A stretch of DNA of 64,000 nucleotides, from NCBI GenBank assembly GCA_024036415.1, contig JAMWET010001896.1, forward strand, positions 99,501-163,500. Reading direction: 5' to 3'. The position numbers and the translations under genes were made by a program. This document shows, piece by piece, positions 46,510 to 58,045 of this stretch; position 1 is the first letter of the stretch; each line of letters begins with the position of its first letter. The notes beneath the pieces were generated by a model. It made no database searches. It worked only from the letters and a program-made list of their open reading frames with translations, and was not told the origin of the DNA. The stretch is from Prochilodus magdalenae (lineage: Eukaryota; Chordata; Actinopteri; Characiformes; Prochilodontidae).

Positions 46510-47092
46510 TAATAATTATGACAAAGTAAGTCATTATTATGAGATAGTAAGTCTTCATAAGGCAATAGTAACTTAGAATTCTGAGATGCTAAGTCATAAT
46601 TATGGGAAATTAAGTCAAAATTCTGAGATGCTAAGTTATAACTATGACATGTTAAGTCATAATTATGAGATAGTAATCCATAATCATGAGATAATAACCC
46701 ATAATAATGAGATAGTAATTCATAATAATGAGATAGTAAGTTATAATAATGAGATTCTCCATCATAATTATGAGATGGTAAGTCATAATTTTGAGACAGT
46801 AAGCCATAATTATGAGATGATAATTCATAATAATGAGATAGTAAGTTATAATAATGAGATTCTCCATCATAATTATGAGATGGTAAGTCATAATTATGAG
46901 ATGCTAAATTATAATTATGAGACAGTAAGCCATAATTATGAGGTAGTAATTCATAATAATGAGATAGTAAGTTATAATAATGGGATGCTCTGTCATAATT
47001 ATGAGATAGTAGTTCATAATACTGAGACGCTAATTCATAATAATGAGATAATAAGTCATAATTATAAGATGCTAAATCATAATTCTGAGACA
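46510..47092. repeat. 21-bp satellite, 'taagtcataattatgagatg'
   Basis: About 27 units of roughly 21 bp, taagtcataattatgagatg plus one base. Longer identical blocks, such as atagtaagttataataatga...gattctccatcataat, recur as a higher-order pattern of five to six units. Because 21 is divisible by three, both strands stay open for ~200 codons (SHNYDL... and HNYE... repeats). I do not call a gene. Confidence 0.9.
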
Positions 47093-47299
47093 CCGTATAG
47101 CCTTTTGTCTCTAAGTAGCGGAAAAGGTCTTTCATATGTACTATATTCCCTGATTATGTTTACATGTTGATCTCAATGCACCCAGGAAATGGCGAGACTT
47201 TGAACGTGCCCTGACTGCTCGAGCGTGTCTGTGTCCATGTGAGCAGCTGGAAAGGACGTCAAGACGGAATTCCTCTTTCTATATTGAGTTCCCTTGCAG

Positions 47300-48108
47300 G
47301 TTCCCAGCGTGGAGTTTCATTTTCCACCCGATTTCAGACAACAAACTCCGCCCACCGCTGCCGGGATTGGTTGTCCAACGTTTAAAACACGCCCTAATGG
47401 CGAGGCCAAGCCGGGGAGGCGTTGTAGAACGAGGGGACTAGTAACCAATCGGACCGCATAGGGGCGGGGCCTTTAGGAATACGGGTGGGGAAAAAATCTA
47501 ACGATGTGTGTGGCGGAAGTTGCGCTGCTGTACACAAGAATCTCATCTGCTTTGGAGAAAAAGTGCCAACAGGCGAGCGGAGAGAAAAGCTCCAACCAAA
47601 ACAAAACAGCAGTGCCGGTTTGTGCTGACTCTGAAGCTCATATATGTCGAGTAAAAGCTGTAAAAAGCGCCCGGCACTGCGAGACTGTGGTGTGGTGTAG
47701 CATTTTTCTGAGGTAAATAACGTTAGGGTTAGCTCGCTGGAGTCCTCAGTCAGTCAGCTCTCAGTCGCGCGCAGAAGTGGCTTTTTCTGAGTTCACTCTC
47801 GCCTCGTCTCCACGACCGGTCGGGTTTGTTGCGGTTGTCCTCTTTTCTTTTTAGCCCAGATGTGATTTCCAAGGTGTGGGCACCCCAGCCTAGACCGTTT
47901 GGTTGAAGAGAAGAAAGACACTTCTTGTTTGAGAAGGACACGAAAATTCACTTTGGTGAAGATGACTCGGCGCGGTTTAACCTAGCTCCCGCTGCTAACT
48001 TAGCTAACTCTCCGGCTCAACGGTCGTTCTTCTCCGCAAACCGCTGGACCGCCGCGGTGCTCTTCTCATTCCCCCCCTCCTGTATTTTCTAACCGAGTTT
48101 TAGCGAGG
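47300..48108 (+). promoter_or_regulatory. dgkq: dgkq promoter/5' UTR region, GC-rich
   Basis: GC content rises sharply with many CpGs. CCAAT boxes occur at about 47363 (reverse, attgg) and 47444 (ccaat), and a GC box ggggcggggcc at 47461-47471. No TATA box is evident. A 70-codon frame at 47504-47716 precedes a possible donor (gaggtaaat, 47710) and could be an upstream ORF or a 5' UTR exon. The start site is not determined. Confidence 0.6.
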
Positions 48109-48358
48109 ATGGCAGACAGCGGACGAATGAAGCCCGCCGCCGGAGAAAGCCCCAGCAGCGGCAGGAGGAAAGGAGAAAGCTCGAGCAGCTCCAGCCCGGG
48201 CTCGAGCAGAAGGAAGCCGCCGCAGTCTCCCGCTTCTCGCTTCAAGCAGTCGGCCAGCAACCACGGACACTCTATCCGCAGGGTGACTCTGACCAAGCCG
48301 ACCTTCTGCCACCACTGCAGCGACTTCATATGGGGACTGGTTGGGTATGTTTGTGAAG
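48109..48358 (+). CDS. dgkq: dgkq first coding exon (diacylglycerol kinase theta)
   Basis: 250 nt, from ATG to GAA G|gtaagg. ATG 48109 has a strong context (A at -3, G at +4). The first ~55 residues are a Ser/Pro/Arg/Lys-rich low-complexity tail. Residues ~59-83 read NHGHSIRRVTLTKPTFCHHC then SDFIWGLVGYVCE: the start of the first C1 (phorbol-ester/DAG-type zinc) domain, with H, CxxC and the WG motif. Human DGKQ has the same GHSFRKVTLTKPTFC...CSDFIWGL. The enzyme converts diacylglycerol to phosphatidic acid; its three C1 domains and kinase domain would lie beyond the window. Phase 1 fits the family's next codon, Val (G|TC). Confidence 0.9.
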
Positions 48359-51300
48359 GTAAGGCACCTCTCTCTGTCTCTCTATCCCCACGTTCATCTC
48401 CACTTCGTCTCCAACGCTCTCCTACTGGAGCCAAACATCAGGAGCTCAAGTCATATGAGCATAAACATCCAGGGGTCACCAAACCCTCCTCATGGAGACC
48501 TAGGCTGCATAACAGCAGAGGTCCAGCTGAGGAGATGGAAGTTTCTGGCTAACTGAGGAATCCTGCTTTGTAGGATACCTCCAGGTCTTATGCCTCTGAT
48601 TTGGAAGTTTCCAGGCTCAGGCCAGGTAATTTAAACCATGAGTGGGGATTTGGCTGCCAAATTAGGAACTCTTATCCGCTCTCCTGTTGGTCAGTCTTGA
48701 TCTTTGTGATGTACCTACCTGGCTTTCTTGGTGAAGACCTCTATTACCCCATTCTGCAAAACAACAAACAGCTATAGCCACCACTTCATGCACGGCCAAT
48801 ATATCCAACCTGAGAACTCTAGATGGATGATGCTGATTTTTTTTTTTTTTAACAATAGAATTTTTTGGAAAACTATGGAATAATGTAGGATGTGAATAAA
48901 ACACCCACAGCTCAGTGATAAAAAGATGATGATCTGTGGTATCCTGGCTTACTGTAAGAAGGAGATCATATGCTGCTGAATGATGGACAGAGACAGATGA
49001 TAGTTGATGGACAGAGAAAAGCCATTGTCGGTTTCAAGTGATCAAATTGTGATCTCATGCTCTCTCTCTCTGTCTGTCAGTCTCAGCCTGCCACAGTCTG
49101 TCTTATTTCCTCTCTCTTTTATTCTCTCTGTGTTCCTCTCGTTCCCTCTCTCTCTACGTGCACAGAGAACTTATTGAATAGCTGCCTCTGGGAAAGGCAG
49201 CGGATTGATGTCGGTCGATTGAGCGTCAGGCAGGAATCCCTAATTGGCTGGTGATGTTTGGGTGGCCACTTTGAAGTGTGTGGTTAATTGACAGAGTCCA
49301 GAGAGAGCTGAGGGTTAGCATTCACCGATCTGTCTGTCAAACCTTATGAGCTGCGTGTGGCAAGCTAAATGACAAAACTTCAGGGGAGAGAGGGAGAGCG
49401 GGTTGGGGAAATAATCCTGAGATTGTGAACATGTATGCATTGTGCAGATTGAACAATAGTGTAATGTTCCCTTTTCAGGTAGTCGTGACTTTGTTAACCC
49501 CTTACACTCCAGTGTGCCGGCTTCCTGTAAATCTCTGTCAAGAAAGCCATTTGTGGGTTTCACAGTAGTTACCCAACAATAATCCTCCTAATGAATAACA
49601 AAACAATACACACAGGCTTTGTGGGGTTAAGTAATTTACCGAGATCAAGGGTTTTCAGTAAGCTGTGAAAGACCTGTGTAACTTCAGCTGTACGTTCGGT
49701 GTCTACCAGTGCCATTCTGAAAATGAAACATTCTTACTGTTGCCTTTAAAACAGTGGTTGGTTTTTCACAATCCAACCAAGCATCGGTTAGGACCGCATG
49801 ATATATCATTTGTAAACCATTGTTGCGACATTTGGCTTTCTTAACGAAACTGGCCTTGTTTAGATTTCTAAATGAAGCCTGTGTGCTGTGAGGATCCTGA
49901 CCAGTCCCATCTCCGGAGCGCTCCATATTGCTTCTGTGGGTGATTTGAGGAATCAAAGCATGCACAAAATCCAACACAAGTGAATTTAGTTGAAATAACG
50001 TCAGCCCGTGATGTCATTAAAGGAGCAATATGTAATATTTAGAGCTTAAATCTTCCCAAAATTAACCAAAATCATCAACAAATAGTGAGAAAATAACTGT
50101 TTTGATGAAGTGCCAAAGACACCTGTGTATTTCATTGCATATATTTTGTCCATATCGTGCAGCCCTTTTAGGCATTACTTTATCCGGGCAATACAAGATT
50201 ATCAGCCCCTAAGAGCCAATGTAATGTATCAGTGTAAAAACTCTCCATGTAATAGTGTAAGCATGAAGGGCAAACCCTATCACAACCCCTGTGAATAGGT
50301 TTAGTCCTCAGAGTGTTCAAAACTCTGTAGGTCTGGGTGTGGGTTGTATAGATGATTCTCAAATGACATGACACTGCTCGCCATTTAATGCCATATTAAT
50401 GAAATACCACTGGTCAGTGTGGGGTTGTCACCAGTGCTTGTAGAGCCACCGTTTGTACCCAGCTAGTAAAGCATCCTGACTGATAAAACGTAGCCCCAAT
50501 ACCGCATTATTCATGGCTGTAATAAAACAGTAACAGCATCCTGAGGGGTAAGAGACTGACCTCCCATCATTCTGTCCCAGGTAGGCACTTAGGTAAAGTA
50601 CGAATTCCACCGTTTCATCCCTGGTAGTTTTGTTTGTTGAGGATTGCTCATGATTTACAGTTGGCATGACATGATGACTGACTCTTTGAGTCTAATTCTT
50701 TGTCTCTTACGCTTTAGATAGACTGTGAATGTGGTTGAGAAAATGTCAGAACCTTACTAGGGCTCATGTAAGTTAAGCGAAGATCAAGTTAACACTGAAT
50801 AACCACATCAGAGATAGACGCATAGCTGTTTCTCACATTGGGTAGTGTAGTTGATATTGCTGAGCCTTCCACAGGTGATTTGTATGCTTATAGCCGTGTG
50901 CAGTCCATGCAAGGTAATTAGAGATACTTGCATGTGGGTAGTAATGAATAGTCGGAAATCGAAAATATATTAGGGCTATATTTGGAATGAATCAACACCT
51001 CAGATCAAACAGACCTTTTCCTTTTATCTTGATTTGGAATTCTCATACCCATACACAGGGTGCGTTTATAGCAGGCTTGGACTAATCAAAAACATTATAT
51101 AGACGAATGTTAAGAAACAGTGTTTAGTTTTTGAAGCTAAATGCTAGCGAGACAGTATTAGCAATGTTTCTAAAGTGTCGGTATCTCACACAAAACCAGA
51201 AATTCATGGAAAGCTGTTTTCACACAGCTCTGCTTTCACTGCTGTGTTCTAATGCTCTGATCACACGATACAGTCCCTCCTCTGAGCGAAACCTGTAAAC

Positions 51301-52036
51301 AGTCACACCGTCCGCAGCCCCGCAGAAGGAGGAGCTGATCCAACTTCTTGTGCATCAGATAGGTGGTGACTGTATAAAGTTACAAATACACTTCGAATTT
51401 AACCATATGGCTATAATAAAGAGCTTTCAGGCAAATCCAGTGTTCAGCATTCAGATGCACAGTGGAGGGTTAACTGAATGTTAGTTATAAGCTTTGTTTG
51501 TTCACAGTCTGCATGTAGACTCAAACCATATTGATACTGAGCCCAGTGAGGGAATAAAATATAGAGGAATCTCATATTCATAACAGGAATTAACATTTTG
51601 TCAAGGTATTATAAACCAGTGCTATAATAAATCATTAAATAAAGATTTACCAGGTAAGCACTAGTACATTGTGCTCATGATTATTAAACCATATTCTGTG
51701 TTCATACTGTGTTCTAAGACTCCAGTCCTGACTGCTTTCAATAGTGTATTCTAGTATTTCAGTAAGTTTCAGCATCTTATTCTGTATGCACAATACTGTC
51801 ATTGTAGGAGATGCAATGTCTAGTAAGACAAATTAAATGAAACATGCCATGGTTGAAACAAACAAACAAACAAAAAAGAAAATCTTGCCCAATCCCTGGA
51901 CTCTTATTTAAGGCTTCCTGGATACATGGAAAGAGTAGTCATAACACTCACCTGCTTTTGTGTGGTGCAGTTCCAGAAAACAAATTTTTTACTGTTTTCT
52001 TGTTGACTTTTTTTTGTTTTTTCACCCCCCCCCACA

Positions 52037-52072
<36 letters not shown>

Positions 52073-52080
52073 GGTGAGAA
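48359..52080 (+). other. dgkq: dgkq intron 1, first part
   Basis: No second C1-domain exon is seen. Includes a CT-rich stretch near 49055-49160. Frames continuing from the exon (to 48552) are intronic read-through. ttaaaggagcaatatgtaat near 50018 looks like the end of a dispersed repeat. Confidence 0.6.
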
Positions 52081-52089
52081 AAATTGTGT

Positions 52090-52545
52090 TATTTTATTTT
52101 TTTACAACATTGTGCAGACCTGCCTAATACCGACTGTCAAAATATGGTGTGGGTCATTGATGGTTTAGGACTACTTTGCTGATAGTGGTTCAGCGGCTGT
52201 TGTGAAAAGCAGAGTAAAATACCAGGTGATTTCAGCCCAAAGTTTGCCTCTGCCAGAAAGCTGAAACCTGGCCAGGGGTGGACATTTAGGCAAGGTAATG
52301 ACCCCAAACACACAGTCAAACATTCACAGAAACAGGAACACACAATGACCATTTTGCCATAGCCCCATTCAGTCTCCAAGTTTGAAAGGATCAAAAACCT
52401 GTGGTGTGTAAGAAGGTAGTTGACAAATGAGGACACAAGAATATCAAGCAACTGAAAATGTTCTGCTTGGAGGAGTGGTTCAAGATCTGGTGACAAGTGT
52501 TCTCCAGCCTTGTTAAGGCTTCCAGAAAATGGCTCAGAATTACCT
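52090..52545 (+). mobile_element. decayed Tc1-like transposon
   Basis: Around 52296-52345 a frame reads NDPKHTVKHSQKQEHT-like text, matching the ND(N/P)KHT block that carries the second catalytic Asp in Tc1 transposases. Later text around 52370-52480 follows the expected order with frame breaks. Confidence 0.6.
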
Positions 52546-52982
52546 CAGACTACAACTATCTACACAGCAACAGGTGTGGGACTGCTGTATTATCCTCCAA
52601 CATCGTTTAAAAGACAATATCCCTGCCTCAGCCATTCAGCCAAACGAGTTGAACGTGTTTTGCACTGTATATGCGCTACCTTATCTCCACATACTAGTGG
52701 CATACTAGTGGAGGTTCTGAGAAATTCGTACTTTGCCTTTCATTTCCTGTTTAATATGATGGAGAAGTGAGAGCAGATCCTGGACTGTCATTTTAATTCA
52801 CTGAATCTATAGACCCCAGTGATTCTATCACTCATTTGACCTCTGCCCTGCTCCTGAGGGGCGGTTGTGTTAATCTAGTGAGTATTGAGCTGTGCTTGGT
52901 GCCCAGTGTGTTTATATTTGTGTGACTGTGTGGCAACCCATATATTGTTCACCATGTCATGACAAAACAGTACAGTGTACAG

Positions 52983-53460
52983 TTGCATGCAAAAGTTTGG
53001 CATCCCAGACACAATTTCTGTTACTGTGAATATGTAGAGGAGCAGAAGAGGTACCTGATTTCCAAATTACATTAAGATCTTTTATAGTTTCAAAAAAAAA
53101 AAAATGGAAAAAAGACTCATAGAAAAGGTTTGGGCACCCTGCATGATCAGTACTTGGAGCCTTTCAGTTCTTGTTTGGGGGTATTGTAATTTTGACTTCT
53201 AGTTTTGATGATTCTTGTTCCATCTTCCATCAACTGCTCTTTTGAGATCCATCCACAGGTTATTGATGATGTTTGGTTAGCCAAACCTTTAGTTTGCGCC
53301 TCTTATAGTAGCCAATTGTTGATCTTATGGCGTGCTTAGGGTCATTGTCCTGGTGTTGAAGTCATCCTCTTTTCATCTTCAGCTTTACAGTTGCTGTGAT
53401 GTTTGCTTTAAGAATTTGCAGGTATCTTTCTTCCCTCTACCAGTAAAATGTGCCCCATCA
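52983..53460. mobile_element. DNA-transposon fragment, 'gtttggcatccc' end
   Basis: tgcatgcaaaagtttggcat at the left and gtttgggcaccctgcatgat at 53129. The body is similar in kind to fish Tc1-like non-autonomous repeats. A related end, gcaaaggttttcgcacccca, lies at 53640. Confidence 0.5.
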
Positions 53461-53462
53461 TA

Positions 53463-54185
53463 AATCTAATTTGACCACTACAGTGACATGCATTAGGTTG
53501 GGCAACTGCCCGGCGTTTCTTTTACTATAAATAATATATAATAATATACAGATCAACAAATGTCTTTTCAACATTTTAAGCAAGACCCATGTGTTATTCA
53601 CATTTCTGTGCAATTTTAGAGTAAAAGAAATAGCACCACGCAAAGGTTTTCGCACCCCAAAAGATCTGAGCTCTCAGATCACTTTTACCATGGTCATGAT
53701 GGATCCACCACATTGATTATCTTTTTATGAAATTCTGCAAGCTTTCTTTTCCAAATATATCTTTCCACATAGAACTTCCGCCGTTCCTGTTAACTGCCAT
53801 TTCTTCTTCTTTCACATTAAGAACTAAGGAAACAGCTACCTGAGAAGACTATGCCAAGCCTTTTCCTGTTTTGTGGTCATAAATTAGCTGGGATGAGGTT
53901 TGGGGAGTCAAAGTATTTACGTAGCTTTTAAATTTGCAGCGGCTGGTCACTGTGAACAAGCCACAGACTTAATGATAGACCACAGGCCTAACGTAGTCCA
54001 GCAGATAACACCTGGGGTTCAATTCAAAACACCTGGGGTTCAAATCCTGGTCTGGGTGACTATGCTGTGCTACACCAATAAGAGTCCTTGGGCAAGACTC
54101 CTAACACTCTTGTATAACTATTTATTGTAAGAAACACCAGGCAGTTGCCCAACCTAATGCATGCCTGTAGTGGTCAAGTTGGATT
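53463..54185. mobile_element. inverted-repeat element containing a SINE fragment
   Basis: Left taatttgaccactacagtga...catgcattaggttgggcaac+tgcc. The right end at about 54125-54185 is its reverse complement (ggcagttgcccaacctaatg...catgcctgtagtggtcaagt). Arms are about 60 bp. A Tc1-type end (53640) and a SINE piece (53985-54115) lie inside, so it is a nested composite. Confidence 0.7.
53985..54115 (+). mobile_element. partial tRNA-derived SINE, second copy
   Basis: Has ggggttcaaatcctggtctg (B-box-like), then gtgactatgctgtgctacac and caataagagtccttgggcaa, the same text as at 29826-29890. The A-box half is rearranged, with an internal duplication of aacacctggggttcaa. Confidence 0.75.
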
Positions 54186-54189
54186 TGTG

Positions 54190-56320
54190 ATTTTGATCAT
54201 GTGTCTGTGTGTGTTCAGATAAACACCTAGCTAGAGCTCATTTACCGAAAGCATAGAAGCATGGTCCATGTCGGGACTGGAAAAGTCAGATTCCATATGT
54301 TTATGCTTGAGCTTCGGGGAAATGACCCCGAAGCGATCAGTTATCTGATATTTGTAAGTGAAAATGGAGGCTTTGAGTGTCTGTCCAGATGCAGCCGACC
54401 GTTGCTGATAGCTGTGATGGTCAATGAATGAGCAGAGAGGAAAAAAACCCTTTAGCGGAAATGCATCTCAGTAGCAAGGTTAGGAGTAGCGGAGAGCTTT
54501 TAAAGGGTAAAAAACACCAGCTACCTAAGAGCTGCTTAGGGCATTTCAGAACAGCTCAGAGACACTCTGGCTGGAGCACTTAGTCGGTTTGCCTGGCGTA
54601 ACAAAATATGGCCATTTCAAGTACCTTTTAGCTGCCAACATAGTAATATTCCATATTGATTTGATAAGTTATATTAGTCCATTTGTTTGTTATAGCTTCT
54701 TGCTGTTTACATTAATTCTTTAGGGCAGCCCACAAGCTTTCTTGCCCCTTGGTGGTATAAGTGGTTTTGATTCCACAGTTTACATTTAGCGACGATGTGG
54801 CATAAACAGAGAAACTGGAACGCCAGCTTTATAGGGTACTAGCAGTTGGATCTCAAATGTTCTGTGACATTAAGGTTCTCCAATGTATATCCAAACTCTC
54901 TCTCTAATCCCTAACAAACCTTACATCTTGCTGACAATGCATTTAAAGCAAGAGTGTCCTCTCGTTTCCTGAACAAAACAGCCATCACTAATGGTTTTTC
55001 TTTTAGCAAGACACTTGTCATCAGAAGTTGTCTATGTACGGAAATATTCGTAACAACCTGCTGACTGCTTCACTAGCCAGGTGCATTAGTTTGAAGAATA
55101 TTTTTATTTTCCCATTTTATTATTTTAAGATATTTACAGTTGTGCTATCCTTTTCATCTCTTCACGGCTTTGTGGAGAGGCATTCATTTGACTTTTAATG
55201 GTACGGCCTTGCTGCCAGATTCTTCAATAAAGCTGAGTGATCAGCTGAAAACCACTGGTACTGGTAGACTATGATAGCGATAACTGTAATATGTACTTCC
55301 AGTAGATTCGAACACTGAAAAAAAAGTGTGAGTGTACAGGACACATGATTAAGACATATTACTTGAAATGTGGAAGTCATTCTGTATTTGATACAGTTTT
55401 ATTGAAGCAGATAAGCTGCTGCATGCTTATTTGTACACCCCAAAGGTTTTCCCATATATTGTGTTTTTTAAGCATATTTGTGCTATTTTGAACAATTATT
55501 ATTATTTTTATTATTTACCTCAGTTGTTAAATCCCGTTCTTATTATTCTATTAAATATATATTATTGTAATTATATTATAATAATAATATTGTTATTTTA
55601 GGTAGTTAGGCTAGGTAGACTTGGTGTAGTACTTGGTATGAGAAAGCAATCAGGTATAAGTATCGGAATGGAAGCAGTCGTATCAGTGATTACCGAGCTT
55701 ATGTATTTCAAAAGTCTCTGCTACATTAATTCAAATGGCCTACTTGCAGTGGGGTGCAAAGTGGTAGATGCATTCAGTACATTTCTGCATGGACACCCTT
55801 ATCTCTTTCGCTCACCAGCACGCCTGAATAGCCCAGATAAAGAGCCATGTATTGGTTGACATATTCTACTCAGTAATCAGATAAGACCTTGCTTGTGTCA
55901 ACGGTAGTGCTTTAGAAAAGTATGATCGAAGTTGAGCAACCACTGAAAGTACATAAAGGTTCAAGCATGCTCAGTTTCAGTTTACTTAAGTTGTGAAGTT
56001 GTGAGTGTTATTTTTAGTCCTCGTTTCTTTTCCTAAAATATACTCATGAATAATGTCTTACTTTATTCTCTGTGACATGTAGGACTGGATGGCACGGGCA
56101 ATATACTTATTGGCACTGTGATTCTTTGGTAATTAATGCAGGTGTGATAGGCCTTGTGACTTAATAATGGACGAAGTGAATCCTATAATTCATCAGAGCA
56201 CTCACCGAAGCACTCTGTGTGTATGTGATTGGTCACAGTACTGGCAGCACACAGTAAAACACTGTTATTGGTTTGAGAATTTATTTGCTTATTGCATTCT
56301 TTGGCAGTATTCGTCAGTTT
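54190..56320. other. dgkq: dgkq intron 1, nothing recognised
   Basis: AT-rich, including a TAT/ATA-rich run at about 55495-55600. No exon, RNA gene or element I can support. Confidence 0.4.
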
Positions 56321-56325
56321 TACAA

Positions 56326-56560
56326 CTTGTCACTGTCCAAAGAAAAACAAGTGTCTCCAAAATATCAACTTTACAGGAGAGGCCAAAAACCTCATTTAAC
56401 TAATGTACCTCAATGGAACCAGATGTCTTTCCAAACAGTTAAAGCCATTTCTGTTGGCACATTCATTATTAGATTCTCACTTAGTGTAAACAGCAGCTGA
56501 TGTGTTCAAGGGATGCATAAAAGTAAAAATGGACAGATCTGGAGATGCATGTCTTTAAAG
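56326..56560. mobile_element. MITE copy 4, tcgtcgctgtcc family
   Basis: Left cttgtcactgtccaaagaaa...acaagtgtctccaaaat. The interior ggagaggccaaaaacctcat is nearly identical to copy 2. Right aaagtaaaaatggacagatc...tggagatgcatgtctttaaa. The extreme ends are decayed. Confidence 0.75.
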
Positions 56561-57709
56561 GAATCCCTTAATAAAACCTCAAATAGTCACCTTGGTGCAG
56601 CACTTTAGAGAAAAGTTGGAGAGGATTGGGGTGTAGCTCATGCAGCGCGAACACCCTCACTCAAATATTGCATATGTAGAAGAACTTGTAATGGAATTAG
56701 AAGAGTTCTGTAGAATCAAGATATTGAACATTTTTTAAAACACTGTACCGGCACACTTCTGTTCATCATTTTCATGCGTTAAATCGTCTACTGATATGGG
56801 GAAGCAGTACACCATCGGAAAACTTGAAATCACATGATTCAATTCCAGCAATTGTATAGTCCGTTATTCAAAGCAGTACTTGCTAATTAATCTGTGGGTC
56901 CTTACCTTCAAAGCCTTGCTGCTCTCCACAGAGACATTATGGTCCAAAACATGTGGTCTTGGTATGACGTCAGAGATCAGTTTAGAGATTTTTATGTCGG
57001 GGGAAATAAACGCTGTTACTCTGTCAGTAAATCATACCATTATTCTGAAACTTGCGATAAAGACTTGACAAATGTGATCAAGATCATGACTATAGTGACC
57101 AAACAGTATGGGGACAGTACTCCTTTTATTATTTTCTTACTAAAAGGTTAATACAAAAAGCGTTGATTATCTGATTGAAGCTTGGACTTTGAATTGAAAA
57201 TCTTTTTGATCCAGAATCTTACAGTCATTTTGCTCCAAACGAAGGATGCAAGGACGCTAACAACACAGGTGCCGGTTTTCTGTTTTAGCAGGACTATAAA
57301 ATGTTTAGGGATAGGAATTGATAAGAATCTATTGACGTCAATTCCATCATCAGTTATGCTTAACTACCTGATTCTGTATCAATTTCCTTATCCATACTGG
57401 TCAGTTTACTGTGTGGGGAAAGCATAGGTCTACAAAGATTTGTAGCTGAGTCTGAGCACAGAGTAGAATGTTGGCCCAAATATTACAAGGCCCCTTTTCT
57501 TAAAATGATTTAACTTGGGAAAACAAATATGAAACTGGTTGTTAAGGTAAACAGTTCAGTTTAAACATTGGCATGTGTGCCTGGTAACATTTGATTTAAT
57601 TCAAATACTCAGTTTCAGTTAGTCAACAATTCTTCTGCATGCTGGATCGCACATTTGGCTTTACATACACAGTCAAATCACCTCAAAATAACCACCAGCT
57701 AATATGTAG

Positions 57710-58045
57710 AGTAGTAACCTTCGTGTGCAGCATGGACAGCAGCTAGACGGGTTGGGTGTGACTCAATAAGGTCCTGGTAGGTTGCCACACGTATCTGGAA
57801 CCATATGCTGACTGCAGTGCATCCCACAGTGCCAGAGGGTGCATGGTGGTGGATCTATAGAGCAACTATGATGATCAAGTTGGTCCCACAGATCCACAGT
57901 TGGTATCAAGTCTGGGAATTTGGGGGCCCGAGTAGTACTTGGAAGTCTTGGTTATGCTCATCCAACTAGTGTTGGACATTTCTAGCTGTGTGACATGTCG
58001 CATTGTCCTGCTGGAAGATCCCGTCCACCCAGGAAAAGACAATCA
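57710..58045 (-). pseudogene. Tc1-like transposase relic, minus strand
   Basis: On the - strand a frame reads IFQQDNATCHTARNVQ (second catalytic Asp block). A later frame has PPNSPDLIPTVDLWDQL (PDLxPIExLWD block), and the end resembles RVATYQDLIESHPTRLAAV. Frame breaks separate these blocks. The N-terminal part is not seen. Confidence 0.7.

Noticed and set aside
46509..47170. 208- and 194-codon repeat proteins on opposite strands
   Set aside because: A 21-bp satellite is open in all such frames by arithmetic; no start context or flanking unique domain.
48341..48556. Alternative frames continuing past dgkq exon 1
   Set aside because: Canonical donor gtaagg at 48359 sits exactly where the C1 domain similarity stops; the continuation has no C1 residues.
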